The position numbers and the translations under genes are program-made. Shown piece by piece: positions 34,612-43,722 of a stretch of 64,000 nt of DNA. The stretch's first letter is position 1; every line of letters begins with the position of its first letter. Origin of the DNA: Bradyrhizobium sp. JYMT SZCCT0428 (GTDB lineage: Bacteria; Pseudomonadota; Alphaproteobacteria; Rhizobiales; Xanthobacteraceae); assembly GCF_018131075.1 (NCBI RefSeq), contig NZ_JAFCLS010000033.1, forward strand, positions 37,555 through 101,554. Direction: 5' to 3'. Under the pieces are notes generated by a model. The model searched no databases and was not told where the DNA came from. It worked only from the letters and a program-made list of their open reading frames with translations.

Positions 34612-36299
34612 CCGCTGCGTCCTGCGGCCGGTGCGGGCAGCGCCGCCACGTCGCTTTCGGTAGCACGATAGGCGGCAAGTTCACCGGCGGCATCGAGCAC
34701 GGGGTAGGCGACCGAGCAGATATGGGAGTGAATCCGCCGGAGATCGCGCAGCACGTCGAGATGAAGCGAGGTCGTCTCGATGCTCTCGGGTCGGCCCTCG
34801 CGCAGCCGGTCGAGATGCCGCTCGGTGGCGGCAAGCTCGGCGTTGCGCAGCGCGGCCTTCTCGGCCAGCAGCTTGCGGGCTTCATTGACGTCGCCGGACA
34901 TGAAGACGCCGAACGCGATCCGCAGCGAATCCATCGTGCGCTTGTGGAAGGCCGAGAGCTCTTCGGCGCCCTCGGCCGAGAACTGGAACCGGCGCTTGAT
35001 CTTCTTGGTCGCAAGCTCGCTCAGATTCTTGTCGATGATGTCGCCGATATGTTCGAGGTTGATGGCGAAGGAGACGATCTCCATCGCCCGCTGTCCCTCG
35101 CGCTCGTCGAGGCTGCCGCGGGTGAGCTTGGTGACATAGAGCTTGATCGCCTCGTCGAGGCTGTCGACGCTGTTGTCCATCTGCGAGACCTGGTCGACCA
35201 GCGCCCGGTCGTTGGTCATCATCGCCGCCATCACCTTGCGCAGCATGACCTCGACATGGTCGCCCATATGCAGCGTTTCACGCGCGGCGTCTGCCAGCGC
35301 CAAGGAAGGGGTCTCCAGCGCGCTCTCGTCGAGATAGCGCGGCCCGAGCGGGTCGGTCTCCCGGACGCGCGTCGGCAGCAGCTTTTTCAACAGCCGCGCC
35401 ATGCCGTCGAGCAGGCCGATGAAGACGATCGCGGTCGCGACGTTGAACACGATATGGAATTGCGCCGTGGCCTTGGCGGGGTCCGGCTGCCATGACTGCA
35501 TCAGCTCCGCGATCGGGTTCAGGAACGGCGCCACCAGTGCGATGCCGATCACCCGGTTGGCAAGATTACCCAGCGGCAGGCGGTAGCTGGCGGGGTTGTC
35601 GCGGCGGGCGCCTTCGACAATCGGATTGATCGCGCTGCCGAGGTTGGCGCCGAGCACCAGCGCCAATGCCGCCACCGGCGTAATGAAATGCGCAAATGCC
35701 AGCGACATCACCAACAGCACGCTGGCGACGCTGGAATGCACCACCCAGGTCACGACCGCACCGACCCCGATGCAGAGCACGGGATCGCCGGTGATGGCGT
35801 TCATGAACACGCGCATGCCCGGCGCGTTTTCGGCCGGCGCCAGCGTGTCGAGGAGGATGTGCAGCGCCAGCAGCATCAGTCCAAGCCCGATCGAGACGCG
35901 GCCGATATCCTTGATGCGCGAGCGCGGTCCGGTGCGGAACGCCACCAGACCGATGATGAACAGGACGGGGGCGACGGCGGCGATTTTGAACGACAGGATC
36001 TGCACGATCAGCGTGGTGCCGACATTGGCGCCGAGCATGATGGCAAGCGCCGGCACCAGGCTGACCAGGCCTTCCGACGTGAACGAGCTTGTGATCAGCG
36101 CCGTCGCGGTGCTGCTCTGGAGCAGCGCCGTCAGACCGAGGCCGGCCGCAAAGGCGGTGAAGCGGTTGTTGAGCCCCTTCGCCAGCAATTGACGCAGGTC
36201 AGGGCCGAACGCGCGCAGGATGCCGCTATGGACCATGTGCAGGCCCCACAGCAACAGCGCAACGCCACCCATCAGGTCGAGAAGTACGACAGTTCCCAT
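34608..36299 (-). CDS. Na/Pi cotransporter family protein with PhoU-like domain
   Basis: This is a 563-residue protein. The first 340 residues hold the membrane core with two inverted Na_Pi_cotrans repeats (GLTALLQSSTATALITSSF and WVVHSSVASVLLVMSL, the paired QSST/HSS-type motifs). Residues 350-540 form a soluble PhoU-like helical bundle (ETLHMGDHVEVMLRKVM, AINLEHIGDIID). This is the YjbB/NptA type, which moves phosphate with sodium, often outward in bacteria. It stands alone; its stop codon overlaps that of rgtF-like in converging direction. Confidence 0.93.
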   Translation of the reverse strand: MGTVVLLDLMGGVALLLWGLHMVHSGILRAFGPDLRQLLAKGLNNRFTAFAAGLGLTALLQSSTATALITSSFTSEGLVSLVPALAIMLGANVGTTLIVQILSFKIAAVAPVLFIIGLVAFRTGPRSRIKDIGRVSIGLGLMLLALHILLDTLAPAENAPGMRVFMNAITGDPVLCIGVGAVVTWVVHSSVASVLLVMSLAFAHFITPVAALALVLGANLGSAINPIVEGARRDNPASYRLPLGNLANRVIGIALVAPFLNPIAELMQSWQPDPAKATAQFHIVFNVATAIVFIGLLDGMARLLKKLLPTRVRETDPLGPRYLDESALETPSLALADAARETLHMGDHVEVMLRKVMAAMMTNDRALVDQVSQMDNSVDSLDEAIKLYVTKLTRGSLDEREGQRAMEIVSFAINLEHIGDIIDKNLSELATKKIKRRFQFSAEGAEELSAFHKRTMDSLRIAFGVFMSGDVNEARKLLAEKAALRNAELAATERHLDRLREGRPESIETTSLHLDVLRDLRRIHSHICSVAYPVLDAAGELAAYRATESDVAALPAPAAGRSG

Positions 36300-36607
36300 G
36301 CGAATAGCTTCCGGCAGCGCGAGTCGAAAGTTCAGGCTATCGCCAAAAGGGCGCGGATCAACCCTTTAATTTGCCGAAAATTGCTGGCGTACCGCAGGCT
36401 GAGCACGTGCCGGCAGGCGCCAAAGGCAGCTATCGATGGCGCGATCGGCGTGAACCCGCGAGCGTGTCTGCATAAGCGCAGGGTAAGCAGAGCTGGAAAA
36501 CAACCGCTACACTTCGATTACATTGCGATCGGTTCCGCTAGGCCAATTCCAACAATTCTTCTGTAAACGAAAGACACCAATTTTCTCGATCAGGGCCAGG
36601 GGCAAAG
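36300..36607. other. Gap without a supported gene
   Basis: This gap separates the divergent transporter and PilZ genes and probably holds both promoters. No coding frame or hairpin stands out. Confidence 0.4.
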
Positions 36608-36856
36608 ATGTTAGCGAATCGCCGCAGAAGCGAACGTCGTGTGTGTAGAAACTTTGCGAAGATACAGTTTGGGACCGGCGGGCTGCCGCGCGACTGCATG
36701 ATCACGGACGTGTCGGACGGCGGAGTGAAGATTATCGCCGAATATCCGGAGATTCCCCCCGAGTTCACCGTGATTTTCTCGACCGGTCAGCGGCCGCGCC
36801 AGTGCAAGCTCGCATGGCGGATCGGCTGCGAACTCGGCGCGCAATTCGTCGACTAG
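36608..36856 (+). CDS. PilZ-domain protein (single domain)
   Basis: This 82-residue protein follows a CAGGGGCAAAG ribosome site. The cyclic-di-GMP signature is complete: RRRSERR near the N-terminus (RxxxR) and ITDVSDGGVKI in the middle (D/NxSxxG). Stand-alone PilZ proteins bind c-di-GMP and act as receivers or adaptors in motility and exopolysaccharide control. It sits near the Tad pilus remnant, but on its own. Confidence 0.93.
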   Translation: MLANRRRSERRVCRNFAKIQFGTGGLPRDCMITDVSDGGVKIIAEYPEIPPEFTVIFSTGQRPRQCKLAWRIGCELGAQFVD

Positions 36857-37019
36857 TACAGGAATGCGGCGAGGCCGGGATCAGAGCCCGGCCCGTAGCC
36901 GCCTAGCCGATGCTAAACAGGCCGTTGCGGCCGCCCATTACCGTAAAGACGGCCTGCTTAACCCGAATTTAGGGTTAAGCTGTGAGCATTCTGGACAGTC
37001 GCCGGCGCGGGTCCAGTAA

Positions 37020-37850
37020 ATGTTCCAGAAATTGTTCCAAGCATCTGAATTCGCGCGACTTCTTGCGTGTACATCATCCGCGGCGATTCTCACGCTGGGG
37101 CTTAGCGGCTGCCAGACCGCCGTGACGTCGTCGGATGTCACGGGCTCGCTCGGTGAGAAAGCCGAAACCGGCCGTGCCGTCGATCCGCGCCGCGACGTTG
37201 AGGTTTTCGAGGCGCGCTATCGTGCCAACCCGAAGGATGCCGACGCGGCCCTGCAGTATGGCAAGGCGTTGCGCGCCACCGGACAGAAGTCGCAGGCGGT
37301 CGCGGTGCTGGAGCAGGCGACCATCGCCCATTCCGGCAACAAGGCGCTGCTCGCCGGCTACGGCCGGGCGCTCGCCGACAATGGCAATTTCCAGCAGGCC
37401 TTCGACGTGCTCGGCCGCGCCCACACCCCCGACAATCCGGATTGGCGGATACTCTCCGCGCAAGGTGCGGTGCTCGACCAACTCGGCCGCTACGAGGAAG
37501 CGCGGCAGTATTATTCGAGCGCGCTGAGGATCATACCCGACCAACCGTCGGTGCTGTCCAATCTCGGCCTGTCTTACGTGCTTTCAAAAGACCTGCCGAA
37601 GGCGGAGGAGACGTTGCGCCGCGCCCATAGCCGTGCGGGCAATGATGCGCGCGTGCGGGCCAATCTGGCGCTGGTGGTCGGCCTGCGGGGTAACACGGCC
37701 GAGGCTGAAAAGATCGCGAAGGCCGACCTTCCGCCCGAGGAAGCGGCCGCCAACGTCGCGCAGTTGAAGCTGATGCTGTCGCGCAAGGAGAATGCGCGCG
37801 CCGAAATGGGCGGCAAGATGCCAGGCGCTGCGTCCGGGCGTTCGAATTGA
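37020..37850 (+). CDS. tadD: TadD-like TPR lipoprotein
   Basis: This 276-residue protein has a lipoprotein signal with lipobox LSGC (LTLGLSGCQTAV, Cys about 31). Tetratricopeptide repeats fill residues 60-230 (DAALQYGKALRATGQKSQAVAVLEQA, WRILSAQGAVLDQLGRYEEARQYYSSAL). TadD is the pilotin-like factor of Flp/Tad pilus assembly that helps the outer-membrane secretin. It converges on cpaE with only 54 bp between them. In complete loci of this group cpaF, tadB and tadC come between cpaE and this gene; here they do not. Confidence 0.85.
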   Translation: MFQKLFQASEFARLLACTSSAAILTLGLSGCQTAVTSSDVTGSLGEKAETGRAVDPRRDVEVFEARYRANPKDADAALQYGKALRATGQKSQAVAVLEQATIAHSGNKALLAGYGRALADNGNFQQAFDVLGRAHTPDNPDWRILSAQGAVLDQLGRYEEARQYYSSALRIIPDQPSVLSNLGLSYVLSKDLPKAEETLRRAHSRAGNDARVRANLALVVGLRGNTAEAEKIAKADLPPEEAAANVAQLKLMLSRKENARAEMGGKMPGAASGRSN

Positions 37851-37904
37851 CCGCGGGCGAACGGGCGGAGGCGTGCGCCCCGTCCCGTTGTTGCCCGCCG
37901 CGCC

Positions 37905-39188
37905 TTAGCGGCTGCCGCCGGCGCGCAGCTTGTTGATGATCGGCATGATCGGCGCCAGCAGCGAACCGCGTGATCTCTTGGTCACGGCGTGACCCGTCAG
38001 ACGTTGCGCCATCTGCAGGAACATCGTGGTGGTGCGATGACCGGCGGAGATTTGCTGGATCATCTGGCCGTTATTGGCCGCCATGCCGAACATCTTTGAA
38101 TCGAACGGGATGGTCGCAATGGGCTGGCTCTCGATCGCCTTGGCGAATTCGCGCGGCGTGATTTCCGGGCGCTTGTGCATCCCGACCTGGTTGAGACAAT
38201 AGAGCGGCGGCCGGTCGTTGGGCCGGGCTGCCTTGAGCACGTTCAGCATGTTCTTGGCGTTGCGCATGTTGGCGAGATCAGGTTCGGCAACGATCAGAAT
38301 ATCGTCCGCGCCGACCAGCGCGCGCTTGGTCCATGCCGACCATTGATGCGGGACATCGAGCACGATGCAGGGGGTGGTCATGCGCAGCGTATCGAAGATC
38401 GCATCGAAGGCGTCCGCGCCGAAATCGTAGACCTGTTCGAGCGTCGCGGGGGCTGCCAGCAGGCTGAGACGCTCGGAGCATTTCGCGAGCAGGCGCTCCA
38501 TCAGCGCGCTGTCGGGCCGATCCTGCTGGAACAGCGCGTTGGCGATCCCCTGTATCGGGTCTTGGTTGTAGTCGAGGCCGGCGGTGCCGAACGCCAGATC
38601 GAGGTCGATCACGACGGAATCCAGCGCCAGGTCGCGTGCGATCGCCCAGGCCACATTGTGCGCCACCGTGGATGAACCGACGCCGCCCTTGGCGCCGACA
38701 ACGGCGACGATGCGGCCGACCGCGACGGCTTCGGACGAGGAAAACAGGCTGCAGATCGCGCGCACCACATCGAGGGTTTCGACCGGCCCGACCACGTAGT
38801 CGCTGACGCCGCGACGCACCAGTTCGCGATAGGGTGTGACATCGCTGGCGCTGCCGATCACGACGACCCTTGTGCCGGCGTCGCAGACGGTGGCCAGTTC
38901 GTCGAGGCCGTCGAGCATGTCGCTGGAGTCTTCGGTTTCCAGCATGATCACGTTCGGCGTCGGGGCCTTGTGATAGGCATCGATGGCGGCCGCGATGCCG
39001 CCCATGTGAACGGACAGATTGACCTTACCGAGGCGGCGGTCTTCGCTGGCCGACCGCACCGTTGTGGCAGTCGCCACCGTTGCGCAAAACGCCTGCACCG
39101 ACACGCGCGGCGCCGGCGAAATGTATTCATCGGCGGGCGGCGTAAGGCCGTGCTCTTCTTCGGAGTCTTTTCGGGACCGGCTGATCAT
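37905..39188 (-). CDS. cpaE: Tad pilus assembly protein CpaE/TadZ
   Basis: This 427-residue protein has an atypical receiver domain (residues 40-150) followed by a MinD/ParA-type ATPase domain. The deviant Walker A reads GAKGGVGSST: the signature lysine is kept but the P-loop lysine is Ser, as is usual for TadZ. DLDLAFGTAG and LDVPHQWSAW are the other switch motifs. CpaE places the pilus machine at the pole. It starts 4 bp inside cpaD (ATGA). The motor ATPase that should follow (cpaF) is missing. Confidence 0.93.
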   Translation of the reverse strand: MISRSRKDSEEEHGLTPPADEYISPAPRVSVQAFCATVATATTVRSASEDRRLGKVNLSVHMGGIAAAIDAYHKAPTPNVIMLETEDSSDMLDGLDELATVCDAGTRVVVIGSASDVTPYRELVRRGVSDYVVGPVETLDVVRAICSLFSSSEAVAVGRIVAVVGAKGGVGSSTVAHNVAWAIARDLALDSVVIDLDLAFGTAGLDYNQDPIQGIANALFQQDRPDSALMERLLAKCSERLSLLAAPATLEQVYDFGADAFDAIFDTLRMTTPCIVLDVPHQWSAWTKRALVGADDILIVAEPDLANMRNAKNMLNVLKAARPNDRPPLYCLNQVGMHKRPEITPREFAKAIESQPIATIPFDSKMFGMAANNGQMIQQISAGHRTTTMFLQMAQRLTGHAVTKRSRGSLLAPIMPIINKLRAGGSR

Positions 39189-39922
39189 TTACCTGTATCG
39201 CTCAGTTTGGCTTTGTCGGATTCGGGATAGGTGGTCGTGGTCGACACACCCTTGCGGTATTTTTCGAAGGCCGCGTTGCGCCGCATCGTGTAGGCGGGGG
39301 TTTCGGGCCGCGGCTGCTCGAGGTCCGCCGGGTTGTCGATCATGGCGGCGAGGTTGCGTTGGGTGGCGCAGCCAAAATTGTGGTACGGCCGGTTTTCATT
39401 GTAACCGGTGTCGTAGATGTTGGGACCGAGGTCCTCCGGCCACAAGCCGCAAGGGCCGGCCACCGCGGAGATCTTGGGATAGATCAGCTTGATGGTCGGA
39501 AGCGTTTGGGGGTTATCCGGCTGATAATGACGCAGCCTGATCGCGCTTGACGGCACGCCGCCTGCGGTCAGCATCGAGCGGATTTCCTGGTACGTTGCCT
39601 CGGCCGCGCGGGCATTGGCAGTGTTGACCGGCACGTCGGCGATGATCGCGCCGGTGCCTTCGCGGGCCCAGGTCTGGGCCAGTCCCATGACGTCGTTGCG
39701 CTGCGGGGCCGAGAGGCCGCCGCGGGCGTGCCCGACGAAAATGACGATCGAGCGGTTACCTTCCTGAACGGCGATCGGATGCCGCTGACGGTAATCGGTG
39801 GGAACGGTCGCGGTCACGATCTCGCCGGTCTGCTGGCAGGCCCCCAGCGCAGCGGACAGGCCGAGCAGCGCGCCGAGCAGTCGCCAGCTGTGGCGGTGAT
39901 CGACCTTCGTTTGGGTTGTCAT
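39185..39922 (-). CDS. cpaD: Pilus assembly protein CpaD
   Basis: This 245-residue protein has a lipoprotein-like signal (LLGALLGLSAALGACQQ, lipobox AxGAC, Cys about 29). The body matches the CpaD family (DYRQRHPIAVQEGNRSIVIFVGHARGGL, 'PCGLWPEDLG', NFGCATQRNLAAMIDNPADLEQPR). It is a periplasmic or outer-membrane factor that supports the CpaC secretin. It lies 38 bp after cpaC and overlaps cpaE. Confidence 0.93.
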   Translation of the reverse strand: MTTQTKVDHRHSWRLLGALLGLSAALGACQQTGEIVTATVPTDYRQRHPIAVQEGNRSIVIFVGHARGGLSAPQRNDVMGLAQTWAREGTGAIIADVPVNTANARAAEATYQEIRSMLTAGGVPSSAIRLRHYQPDNPQTLPTIKLIYPKISAVAGPCGLWPEDLGPNIYDTGYNENRPYHNFGCATQRNLAAMIDNPADLEQPRPETPAYTMRRNAAFEKYRKGVSTTTTYPESDKAKLSDTGK

Positions 39923-39960
39923 GGTTCTGTCCTCATCCCCGTCCGTGGAGTCGTACCGTC

Positions 39961-41478
39961 TCAGTCAATGATGAAGCCGAAATTGCCCTCATAGGCGCCG
40001 ACCGGCCCGACGCGGGCGGCAAGGCCATAGATCCGGTTGATGCGGGCCAGCAGCGTCGATTGGGAATCGGACGCCGGTGCAAACCCGTCATCGGGGCGGG
40101 ACAATTCCTTCTGGGCAACCGCGCGGACCACATAGGGCGTGACGAGAACCATCAGTTCTGTCTCGTTGTTGACGAAGTCCTGGCTGCGGAAGAGGGCGCC
40201 CAGGATCGGGAGCTGGTTGACGCCTGGCAATCCGTTGACCGCCTGCTTGGTCTGCTGCTGGATCAGGCCGGCCATCGCCATCGAACCGCCGGAGGGGATT
40301 TCCAGCGTGGTCTCGGCGCGACGGGTCCTTATCGAGGGAATCGTCAGCGCAGCGCCGTTCTGGTTCAGGGTGATGGCATTTTCGGTCGACAGTTCGGAGA
40401 CTTCGGTCATCACCCGCAGGCTGATCCGTCCTTCGCTCAGCACGACAGGCGTGAAGTTCAACGAGATGCCGAATTTCTTGTACAGGATCTGCGTCGTACA
40501 GATGTGCGTGACGGGATCGCAGGAATAACCGGCGGGGATCGGAAATTCGCCGCCGGCGATGAAGGTCGCGGACTCGCCGGATATCGCCGTCAGGTTCGGC
40601 TCTGCCAGCGTGCGGACCACGCCGGCGGATTCCATCGCGCGCATGGTCGCGGTGACCGTCGGCAGGCCCTTGAGGATGCTCGAGGCGGCGAGGCCATTGT
40701 CAGACACCAGCGGACGGCCGTAGGCGGTGAAGGGATTGTTGTTGTTGAAGTTCACGACCGCGGTGCCGTAATTCATGCTGGCACTGAGATCGACGCCCAT
40801 CTGCTTGATGATGTCGCGTCGCACTTCGGAAACGTTGACCTTCAACATCACCTGGTCGCGGCCGCGTACGGCGATGGAATTGACGACCTTGTCGGCACTG
40901 CCGACCAGCCGCGCGGCGAGGTCGCCGGCCTGCTGGGCCTCGATCGGGCTCGATACCGAACCGGTCAGGATGACGCCTTCACCGACGCCTTCGATATTGA
41001 TCCCCGGCAGCGTTTGCCGGAGCGCCGCCCGCACACCGTTGAGGTCGCGCTTGACCGCGATGTCGTAGGAGCCGACCTGCTGGCCGTCGGCATCGAAGAA
41101 CACCACGTTGGTCTGACCGACCGCAGCGCCGATGATATAGGCGCGCTGCGCCGAACGAATGACGGCGTTGGCGATCTTGGGATCCGCGACCAGCACATCC
41201 TTCACGTCGCGCGGCAGGTCGACCACCACGGACTTGCCGACGCCGAGGGAGAGGAAGCGTTGCTTGACCGGGCCCACGGCAGAAGTCGTCACTGGATCGT
41301 TGCCTGAATCCTTCGACAGCTCCCTGGCCAGCTCCCTGTCGAGCTCGGCCGCCACGACAGATGCCAACGGGTTGAACGACAGCGTGGCGATGGCCGAAAA
41401 CAACAAGGCCCCGACCGCAGCCGTTCGCATCGCTGACTGATTACCCCCGAACTTCATTCCCCGCGTCCTTTCGGTCAC
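39961..41478 (-). CDS. cpaC: Pilus secretin CpaC (RcpA)
   Basis: This 505-residue protein starts MTERTRGMKFGGNQSAMR; the ATG overlaps the cpaB stop (ATGA), which supports this start. A signal peptide lies in residues 15-45. The N-terminal pilus-associated N-domain (LSLGVGKSVVVDLPRDVKDVLVADP) and BON-like segment precede the C-terminal secretin domain (SVDLSASMNYG, EFPIPAGY, 'SGGSMAMAGLIQQQTKQAVNGLPGVNQLPILGALF'). It forms the outer-membrane ring for Flp pili. The sequence looks intact, so decay of the locus is uneven. Confidence 0.94.
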   Translation of the reverse strand: MTERTRGMKFGGNQSAMRTAAVGALLFSAIATLSFNPLASVVAAELDRELARELSKDSGNDPVTTSAVGPVKQRFLSLGVGKSVVVDLPRDVKDVLVADPKIANAVIRSAQRAYIIGAAVGQTNVVFFDADGQQVGSYDIAVKRDLNGVRAALRQTLPGINIEGVGEGVILTGSVSSPIEAQQAGDLAARLVGSADKVVNSIAVRGRDQVMLKVNVSEVRRDIIKQMGVDLSASMNYGTAVVNFNNNNPFTAYGRPLVSDNGLAASSILKGLPTVTATMRAMESAGVVRTLAEPNLTAISGESATFIAGGEFPIPAGYSCDPVTHICTTQILYKKFGISLNFTPVVLSEGRISLRVMTEVSELSTENAITLNQNGAALTIPSIRTRRAETTLEIPSGGSMAMAGLIQQQTKQAVNGLPGVNQLPILGALFRSQDFVNNETELMVLVTPYVVRAVAQKELSRPDDGFAPASDSQSTLLARINRIYGLAARVGPVGAYEGNFGFIID

Positions 41479-41825
41479 TTCTGTGCCGTCGATTGGCTCG
41501 CAATGCTGTAGCGAACCACGTTGATGCTTGAGCCCCGCTTCGGGGCCTTGCCGACCAGCGCGTTCATGCCCTCTTTTTTCTTGGGGGCCTGGTCGATCGC
41601 CAGCACGCGGATGTTGGTCAGGATGATTTCCGATCGGATCGGTTCACCCGCGATGAAGGGGGCGCGCGCGATCGAGCCGGATTTGGCGACGAGAAGCTCC
41701 GTGGTCGGCAGTTGCGCGACCGGCTCGGCAGCGGCGGGTTTCTCGTCCGATCCGCGGGCGAGATAGGCCGCAACGCCGCCCGCACTGAGAGCGTTGGCTA
41801 GAACTACGGTACGGGCAGCATTCAT
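41475..41825 (-). pseudogene. cpaB: cpaB with large in-frame internal deletions
   Basis: The frame still runs from ATG (MNAARTVVLANALSAGGVAAYLA) to a stop that overlaps cpaC, but has only 116 residues where CpaB proteins have about 260-270. The pieces present are the membrane anchor, 'TELLVAKSGS', 'IARAPFIAGEPIR', 'SEIILTNIRVLAIDQAPKKKEG' and the C-terminal 'GSSINVVRYSIASQSTAQK'. The SAF domain and most of the RcpC/CpaB domain between these are gone. At least three deletions, each leaving the frame open, are needed. I infer loss of CpaB function; a frame kept for coupled cpaC translation would explain why it stays open. Confidence 0.75.
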
Positions 41826-42683
41826 ACGCTTTACTGTCTACTCTTACGCTGGGTGCCATCATCCGCATGGCGTCGACGGCCATCCCACCCGCCATGACTA
41901 ACGGGGCAATGGTATAAGGGAACTTGAGGGCTGAATGATTTGGTGGCGAGAACGGCGGCATTCGCCGTCATGGTGAACGCGCGGTTAGTGTCCGCGCCTG
42001 CAAGAATCCGGATTTCTACGGATAAGTCGTCGCGCCACGCGCCCGTCATCGGTCGCTGTGCAACAGCAGATCGCGAGATGGTTTGGAGAAATCGCGGGGC
42101 TGGCTAACGGCCTGCAACACCGCGAAGCTGCGGTCGCGATCGGCCTTGAGGTCATCGACACGGGCCGATGTGAAGCCGTAGCCTCAGGCTGCCTGCCGCC
42201 GATTTGGTCGCGGTGCAATAAACTCGCGCACTCGCACGCAATGATCAGACTTTCGTAGTGCTCCCGGGCTTTGGCGTCGCGGCCGGAGGTGACCGATCCG
42301 GTTTGGGATTTTTGCGGGTTGGAAGGGCGAGCGTTCGAAAAACTCAGGCGTTTGCGCCATCAAAGACGTTTTGCCGCAGCCACGACAGATAGCCAAAACA
42401 CCGCCGGCCGGCGGGGTCGGGGCCGGTTTAGTTACTCACAGAATACAGAAGTCGGCCGTCAACCCCTTGACCCGGCTCGCCAGTCGGATTGTGATACGGC
42501 ACAACTACCAGTCGCCGCACGTTGAGGGGCCTGCCGCGACCTACGATCCCTGTCCGGCCGTATTGCGTGTCAAACTGCCGGGTCAGATTGGCGCTTTTTT
42601 GGTCGGGGGATCATCGGGTTGGCCCAACAGCGTTCGAGGACGACAAGCCAACGTTCCCGCACGACCCCTGAAAGGCCTTGCCC
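41826..42683. other. Long gap between the Tad remnant and aapJ
   Basis: In an intact Tad locus the prepilin peptidase and Flp pilin genes would be expected upstream of cpaB, that is here. Neither is found. Short frames are open on both strands (for example a reverse one at 42184-42396), but none has a ribosome site or domain. Patchy composition fits eroded DNA. The last 220 bases carry the probable aapJ promoter. Confidence 0.5.
42467..42495 (+). promoter_or_regulatory. Candidate sigma-70 promoter for aapJQMP
   Basis: TTGACC (42467-42472), a 17-base spacer and TGTGAT (42490-42495) resemble -35 and -10 boxes. It lies about 190 bp upstream of aapJ. The -10 box is only a partial match, so it is a suggestion. 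Confidence 0.35.
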
Positions 42684-43700
42684 ATGAAACGCGTATCCCT
42701 GGTTCTCACCCTTGCCGTTGCCGCCGGCCTTTCGGCCCAGGCCGCCTCGGCGCAAACCCTCAAGACGGTCAAGGACCGTGGCATGCTGTCCTGCGGCGTC
42801 AGCCAGGGATTGCCGGGGTTCTCGTCTCCGGACGACAAGGGCAACTGGACCGGGCTGGATGTTGATATTTGCCGGGCGATCGCAGCTGCGGTCTTCAACG
42901 ATCCGAGCAAGATCAAGTTCGTGCCGCTGTCGGCCAAGGATCGCTTCACCGCGCTGCAGTCCGGCGAAATCGACGTGCTGTCGCGCAACACCACCTGGAC
43001 GCTGTCGCGCGATACTTCGCTCGGCGCCAATTTCACCGGCGTAACCTATTACGACGGCCAGGGCTTCATGGTGAAGAAGGCGCTGAAGGTGAATTCCGCG
43101 CTGGAATTGAACAGCGCGTCGGTCTGCGTGCAGCAAGGCACCACCACCGAGCAAAATCTCGCCGACTACTTCAAGGGTAACAACATGAAGTACGAGGTGA
43201 TCGCATTCGGCACCAACGACGAGGCCGTCAAGGCCTATGAGTCCGGGCGCTGTGACGTCTTCACGACAGACGTGTCCGGCCTTTATGCCGATCGTTTGAA
43301 ACTCGCGAACCCGGCCGATCACGTCGTGCTGCCCGAAGTGATTTCGAAAGAGCCGCTCGGCCCGATGGTGCGCCATGGCGACGACCAGTGGTTCGACGTC
43401 GTGAAATGGACGCTTTACGCGATGATCACCGCGGAAGAGCTGGGCATTACCCAGAAGAACGTCGATGAGATGGCGAAATCGGACAAGCCGGAGATGAAGC
43501 GGGTATTCGGCACCGACGGCAATCTTGGCGAACAGCTCGGCCTGACCAAGGATTGGGTCTCTCGGATCGTGAAGTCGGTCGGCAATTACGGCGAGTCCTT
43601 CGAGCGCAACGTCGGCGCCGGCTCCAAGCTTGGAATTGCCCGCGGCATCAACGCGCTTTGGAGCAAGGGGGGTATCCAGTACGCGCCGCCGATTCGCTGA
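42684..43700 (+). CDS. aapJ: General L-amino-acid ABC transporter, substrate-binding protein
   Basis: ATG at 42684 follows GAAAGGCC; the protein has 338 residues with a Sec signal (MKRVSLVLTLAVAAGLSAQAASA). It is a family 3 binding protein of the AapJ/BztA type: 'VKDRGMLSCGVSQGLPGFSSPD', 'GLDVDICRAIAAAVFND', 'DVLSRNTTWTLSRDTSLG' and 'CDVFTTDVSGLYADRL'. It captures a broad range of L-amino acids in the periplasm and hands them to AapQM. Four cysteines are visible, with a likely disulfide. First gene of aapJQMP. Confidence 0.95.
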   Translation: MKRVSLVLTLAVAAGLSAQAASAQTLKTVKDRGMLSCGVSQGLPGFSSPDDKGNWTGLDVDICRAIAAAVFNDPSKIKFVPLSAKDRFTALQSGEIDVLSRNTTWTLSRDTSLGANFTGVTYYDGQGFMVKKALKVNSALELNSASVCVQQGTTTEQNLADYFKGNNMKYEVIAFGTNDEAVKAYESGRCDVFTTDVSGLYADRLKLANPADHVVLPEVISKEPLGPMVRHGDDQWFDVVKWTLYAMITAEELGITQKNVDEMAKSDKPEMKRVFGTDGNLGEQLGLTKDWVSRIVKSVGNYGESFERNVGAGSKLGIARGINALWSKGGIQYAPPIR

Positions 43701-43722
43701 TCGCCAGCGGAGGGCTGCGGCG

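Noticed and set aside
42184..42396. Reverse frame of 70 codons upstream of aapJ
   Set aside because: It looks partly protein-like (HCVRVREFIAPRPNRRQ), but has no ribosome site and no identified family; may be an old fragment.
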